A stretch of 64,000 bases of DNA from Flavobacteriales bacterium UBA5081 (GTDB taxonomy: Bacteria; Bacteroidota; Bacteroidia; Flavobacteriales_E; Vicingaceae): the NCBI GenBank assembly GCA_002415785.1, contig DIAJ01000044.1, positions 35,419-99,418 of the forward strand. The letters run 5' to 3'. Below the pieces are notes generated by a model. That model searched no databases, was not told the origin of the DNA, and saw only the letters and a list, made by a program, of their open reading frames with translations. Made by a program: the position numbers and the translations under genes. How positions within the stretch are numbered: the first letter of the stretch is position 1; the number at the start of each line of letters is the position of its first letter. Positions 61,958 through 64,000 of this stretch are shown here, piece after piece.

Positions 61958-62986
61958 ATGAATTTGGATACTTTAAACCCTAAAAAGAATAATTTGGCAG
62001 AACGCACACTTGTACTTAACGACATAAATCCACTTGATTTATACGGCGTAAACGATCAAAAGCTGGAAGCAATAAAAGCTCAATTTCCGAAAGTGAAAAT
62101 TATTGCTCGAGGTAGGAACATAAAGGTAATTGGAAATGAACAAGAGCTTGATTTGTTCGAAAAAAAGTTAGAAATTCTATTTCGTCATTTAGATCGTTTT
62201 AAACAATTAAATATTGAAGACATAGAACAACTTTTAGTGAGCGATGCTGAAGAACTGATAAAAGAAAAAAGTACAGCAGATGAAGTGCTTGTTTATGGAA
62301 ACAACGGTATTCTAGTTAAAGCGAAAACGGTTAATCAACGAAAATTAGTTAAGTCAGTTGATAAAAACGATATGGTTTTTGCCATTGGTCCTGCCGGAAC
62401 CGGAAAAACCTATACGGCAGTTGCGCTTGCAGCAAGGGCGCTAAAAAATAAAGAAGTTCGACGGATAATATTAACCCGCCCTGCTGTTGAGGCCGGAGAA
62501 AACCTTGGTTTTTTACCGGGTGACTTAAAAGAAAAGTTGGATCCCTTTCTCCAACCGCTTTATGATGCCTTACACGATATGTTTCCGGCTGAAAGATTGA
62601 GAGATTATATGGAAAATGGCATTGTGCAAATTGCACCGCTTGCTTTTATGCGAGGTAGAACACTGGACAATGCTTTTGTTATTCTAGATGAAGCTCAAAA
62701 TGCCACAAAAAGTCAATTTAAAATGTTCTTGACAAGAATGGGCAAAAACGCCAAGTTCTGCATCAATGGCGATGCTTCGCAAATTGATTTACCAAAGCAC
62801 CAACCTTCCGGTTTGCTTCAGGCAATGGATATTTTAAAGAATACAAAAGGGATTGGCTTTGTGCACTTTGATGGTAAAGATGTTATTCGACACGAACTGG
62901 TTAGACGAATTATCGACGCTTACGATATGATTGAAAAAAATAATGAATTGAACTCACTTCAAAAAAATGACAACAAAAAGCACTGA
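61958..62986 (+). CDS. PhoH family ATPase
   Basis: About 342 residues, a cytosolic P-loop ATPase of the PhoH family; PhoH proteins are linked to RNA metabolism and phosphate or stress responses, with incompletely known activity. I prefer the ATG at 61958 (MNLDTLNPKKNNLAERTLVL); a start at 61901 would add 19 residues with no family support. TAATTTCG, one mismatch from the -7 consensus, ends 3 bp before this ATG, suggesting a leaderless or very short-leader mRNA. A KH-like N-terminal part precedes Walker A AIGPAGTGKTYTAVALAAR near residue 143. Walker B is NAFVILDEAQNATKSQFKMF near 236, and NGDASQIDLP follows. purC overlaps its 3' end by 20 bp. Confidence 0.93.
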   Translation: MNLDTLNPKKNNLAERTLVLNDINPLDLYGVNDQKLEAIKAQFPKVKIIARGRNIKVIGNEQELDLFEKKLEILFRHLDRFKQLNIEDIEQLLVSDAEELIKEKSTADEVLVYGNNGILVKAKTVNQRKLVKSVDKNDMVFAIGPAGTGKTYTAVALAARALKNKEVRRIILTRPAVEAGENLGFLPGDLKEKLDPFLQPLYDALHDMFPAERLRDYMENGIVQIAPLAFMRGRTLDNAFVILDEAQNATKSQFKMFLTRMGKNAKFCINGDASQIDLPKHQPSGLLQAMDILKNTKGIGFVHFDGKDVIRHELVRRIIDAYDMIEKNNELNSLQKNDNKKH

Positions 62987-63911
62987 ATTTAATTTTCCCG
63001 GTCAAACTAACGTTTATCACGGAAAAGTAAGAGATGTATACAACATTAACAATCGCCATTTAGTGATGGTCGCCTCTGATCGTATTTCGGCATTTGACCA
63101 TATCTTACCACAAAGCATTCCTTTTAAAGGTCAGGTTTTAAATCAAATAGCAGCTTATTTTTTAGAAGCTACTGCTGATTTAGTACCTAACTGGGTGGAA
63201 GTAGTGCCTGATCCGAATGTGACAATTGGTAAATATTGCGAAGCCTTTAAAGTGGAGATGGTGGTAAGGGCCTATTTATGCGGACACGCTTGGCGCGAAT
63301 ACAAAGCCGGAAAGAGAACGATTTGCGGTGTAGAAATGCCGGAGGGTATGAAAGAAAATCAAGCTTTTCCAAAACCTATCCTAACACCAACAACAAAGGC
63401 GGCCGAAGGTCATGATGAAGACATTTCAAGAGAGGAGATTTTAGCACAAGGAATTGTAAGTGAAGAAGATTATAAGCAATTAGAAGATTATAGTCTTAAA
63501 CTTTTTAAGAGAGGAACCGAAATGGCCAAAAAACAAGGATTGATTTTGGTTGATACAAAATATGAGTTTGGAAAAATTGGAGATACAATTTACCTGATCG
63601 ATGAAATTCACACACCGGATTCTTCAAGATACTTTTATGCTGAAGGTTATGAGGAAAGGTTAGCGTCTAATGAACATCAGCGTCAACTGAGTAAAGAATT
63701 TGTTAGAGAATGGCTAATTGAGCATGGTTTTCAAGGGAAAGAAGGACAAAAAATACCAAATATGCCGGAGGAGTTTGTTAACGAAGTCTCAAAAAGGTAC
63801 ATAGAACTTTACGAAAAAATCAGCGGAATGAAATTTAAAAAAGCAGATCAGCAATATGTTGAAGCTAGAATTGAAATAAATGTAGTTGAAGCTTTGAAAA
63901 AGCTGAATTAA
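62967..63911 (+). CDS. purC: Phosphoribosylaminoimidazole-succinocarboxamide synthase
   Basis: A 314-residue SAICAR synthetase, step eight of purine biosynthesis: joins CAIR and aspartate with ATP. The longer form (about 300-315 residues) usual in Bacteroidota and eukaryotes. Motifs: YHGKVRDVYNINNRHLVMVA near residues 17-36, SDRISAFDHILPQSIPFKGQ near 37-56, the signature EMVVRAYLCGHAWREYKAGK near 91-110, and ILVDTKYEFGKIGDTIYLID near 192-211 with DEIHTPDSSRYF after it. It overlaps phoH by 20 bp, so the two are co-transcribed. Only 89 bp follow it in the window, with no clear terminator. Confidence 0.95.
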   Translation: MTTKSTEFNFPGQTNVYHGKVRDVYNINNRHLVMVASDRISAFDHILPQSIPFKGQVLNQIAAYFLEATADLVPNWVEVVPDPNVTIGKYCEAFKVEMVVRAYLCGHAWREYKAGKRTICGVEMPEGMKENQAFPKPILTPTTKAAEGHDEDISREEILAQGIVSEEDYKQLEDYSLKLFKRGTEMAKKQGLILVDTKYEFGKIGDTIYLIDEIHTPDSSRYFYAEGYEERLASNEHQRQLSKEFVREWLIEHGFQGKEGQKIPNMPEEFVNEVSKRYIELYEKISGMKFKKADQQYVEARIEINVVEALKKLN

Positions 63912-64000
63912 ATATTTGATAAGCTGAATGTCCAGATTGATTTCTAAAACTATTTGAATTTTGTGTAGAAGGATGGTCATTTTCATAATTTAAGTTTGGA

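Overview
The window comes from a member of the Bacteroidota, most likely a Flavobacteriales-type organism. The evidence is several type IX secretion (T9SS) cargo proteins with C-terminal sorting domains, a giant SprB-repeat adhesin next to a PorP/SprF protein, promoters with the Bacteroidota -7 box TAnnTTTG, a tmRNA with a GDNNYALAA tag, and low G+C. The species cannot be named from the sequence alone.

Layout. 1-18.7 kb is compact and mostly housekeeping or cell-surface: the start of valS, a T9SS protein, a lipoprotein, a DUF1573 protein, an aminotransferase, uppP, a 2202-residue SprB-like adhesin with its PorP/SprF partner, two small exported proteins and formate-THF ligase (fhs). 18.7-26.7 kb alternates genes (a DUF6089-like outer-membrane protein, glycosyltransferases, a NodU-type carbamoyltransferase) with long repeat-filled gaps. 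26.7-44.4 kb is a tightly packed minus-strand exopolysaccharide locus, read from 44.4 kb downwards: BY-kinase chain-length regulator, Wzx flippase, DegT aminotransferase, WbqC, methyltransferase, two sulfotransferases, UDP-GlcNAc 2-epimerase, several GT2/GT4 glycosyltransferases and a Wzy-type polymerase. 4-bp start/stop overlaps are frequent. An SGNH/MBOAT O-acylation pair (45.6-48.0 kb) lies just upstream. Together the genes suggest a Wzx/Wzy-type polysaccharide decorated by sulfation, methylation, acylation and perhaps carbamoylation.

48.4-51.8 kb holds a T9SS protein and a small PID-CTERM-like protein. 51.8-59.2 kb is an accessory, repeat-saturated region with two toxin-antitoxin pairs (RelE/ParE type and VapBC type), a DUF4143 ATPase and the tmRNA gene. 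59.2-64 kb returns to compact genes: a LOG-family protein, a glycosyltransferase, an ABM-domain protein, a SAM hydroxide adenosyltransferase, and divergently phoH-purC.

The most unusual content is in the gaps. At least five dispersed repeat families occur there. One is a roughly 150-bp palindromic unit made of three stem-loops; its paired bases change together between copies, and its hairpin loops are exchanged or enlarged. Two small genes sit inside repeat-bounded cassettes: a GIY-YIG nuclease between copies of the 150-bp unit, and an S23/Avd-like four-helix-bundle gene between CAATTGTCAATTG-type repeats inside the glycan operon. These look like candidate non-transposase mobile cassettes and are the best leads for an undescribed system.
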